NCBI GenBank assembly: GCA_958446785.1
Contig: CAUCXP010000020.1
Location: 1 to 13,284 of the forward strand
From: an uncultured Collinsella sp.
GTDB lineage: Bacteria > Actinomycetota > Coriobacteriia > Coriobacteriales > Coriobacteriaceae
Length of the DNA stretch: 13,284 nucleotides
Reading direction: 5' to 3'
Below, piece after piece: positions 13,201-13,284 of this stretch. Under the pieces are notes generated by a model, which was not told where the DNA came from, did not search any database, and saw only the letters and a program-made list of their open reading frames with translations. The stretch's first letter is position 1; the number at the start of each line of letters is the position of its first letter. The translations under genes were made by a program, and so were the position numbers.

Positions 13201-13284
13201 CAACTGTCACAAAGTGGAGTGTTCCATTCACGTTATGGGATTGTTTCAATCAGTTTTCTCATTGCAGATTCGTAATTCAGGGTG

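Noticed and set aside
13201..13284. Possible gene start, promoter or terminator in the last 84 bases
   Set aside because: Only short dyads (ATTG-TTT-CAAT near 13241) and T-rich sequence are seen, with no SD plus start and no GC-rich stem with a T tract.
1..13284. CRISPR array, tRNA, insertion sequence or prophage
   Set aside because: No regularly spaced repeats, no cloverleaf with CCA-end context, and no transposase, integrase or phage-like proteins were found on either strand.

Overview
The window is GC-rich, densely packed chromosomal DNA with housekeeping and metabolic genes on both strands. I see no transposase, phage, tRNA, rRNA or CRISPR sequence. The gene styles fit a high-GC Gram-positive anaerobe, and I favour a gut actinobacterium of the Coriobacteriia (Collinsella-like). 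Pointers are a four-cysteine PerR, an aldo/keto reductase with two C-terminal 4Fe-4S motifs, a 3D-type secreted wall protein, and frequent GTG starts behind strong Shine-Dalgarno (SD) sites. The genus is inferred from gene character, not shown by a marker gene.

Layout. 1-322 is the 3' part of a UreE-like gene, followed by a hairpin terminator and a Cof-type HAD phosphatase (406-1203, +). Convergent to it is a minus-strand run: rnhA (3739-3254), a Gfo/Idh/MocA oxidoreductase (3180-2074), an acylphosphatase starting 2 bases after that stop (2071-1661), and a PerR/Fur regulator (1599-1219). A LysR regulator (4741-3839, -) is divergent from an O-acetylhomoserine sulfhydrylase, metY (5017-6327, +). 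The 275-base gap between them holds a good sigma70-type promoter with an inverted repeat in its spacer, and a 17-codon upstream ORF with two Cys codons and a near-perfect SD. After a strong metY terminator comes a 312-base gap with several inverted repeats, then a secreted 3D-domain-like protein (6640-7416, +) and a 68-residue two-helix membrane protein (7608-7814, +), each followed by a terminator. On the minus strand lie a cyclase-family metal hydrolase (9725-8955) and a ketopantoate-reductase-family gene (8837-7923), with a terminator-like hairpin ending just before the SD of the latter. On the plus strand follow an Fe-S aldo/keto reductase (9889-11076), a second Gfo/Idh/MocA oxidoreductase (11170-12189) and endonuclease IV (12334-13200).

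How the parts work together. LysR plus metY looks like a sulfur-assimilation unit with layered control: an operator in the promoter, then a Cys-containing leader peptide. PerR (peroxide sensing) and endonuclease IV (DNA repair) are stress functions. RNase HI is genome maintenance. The HAD, oxidoreductase and aldo/keto reductase genes are generic metabolic enzymes whose substrates cannot be read from sequence.

The most unusual signal is a pair of about 95-base homologous elements (11072-11166 and 12231-12330). Each forms a long hairpin with a conserved apical sequence and stem changes that partly preserve pairing. Each sits directly before a start codon, with a flanking CCCCT(T) that can pair with the SD. 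They look like two copies of a cis-acting RNA, or of a palindromic repeat family, that I cannot name.
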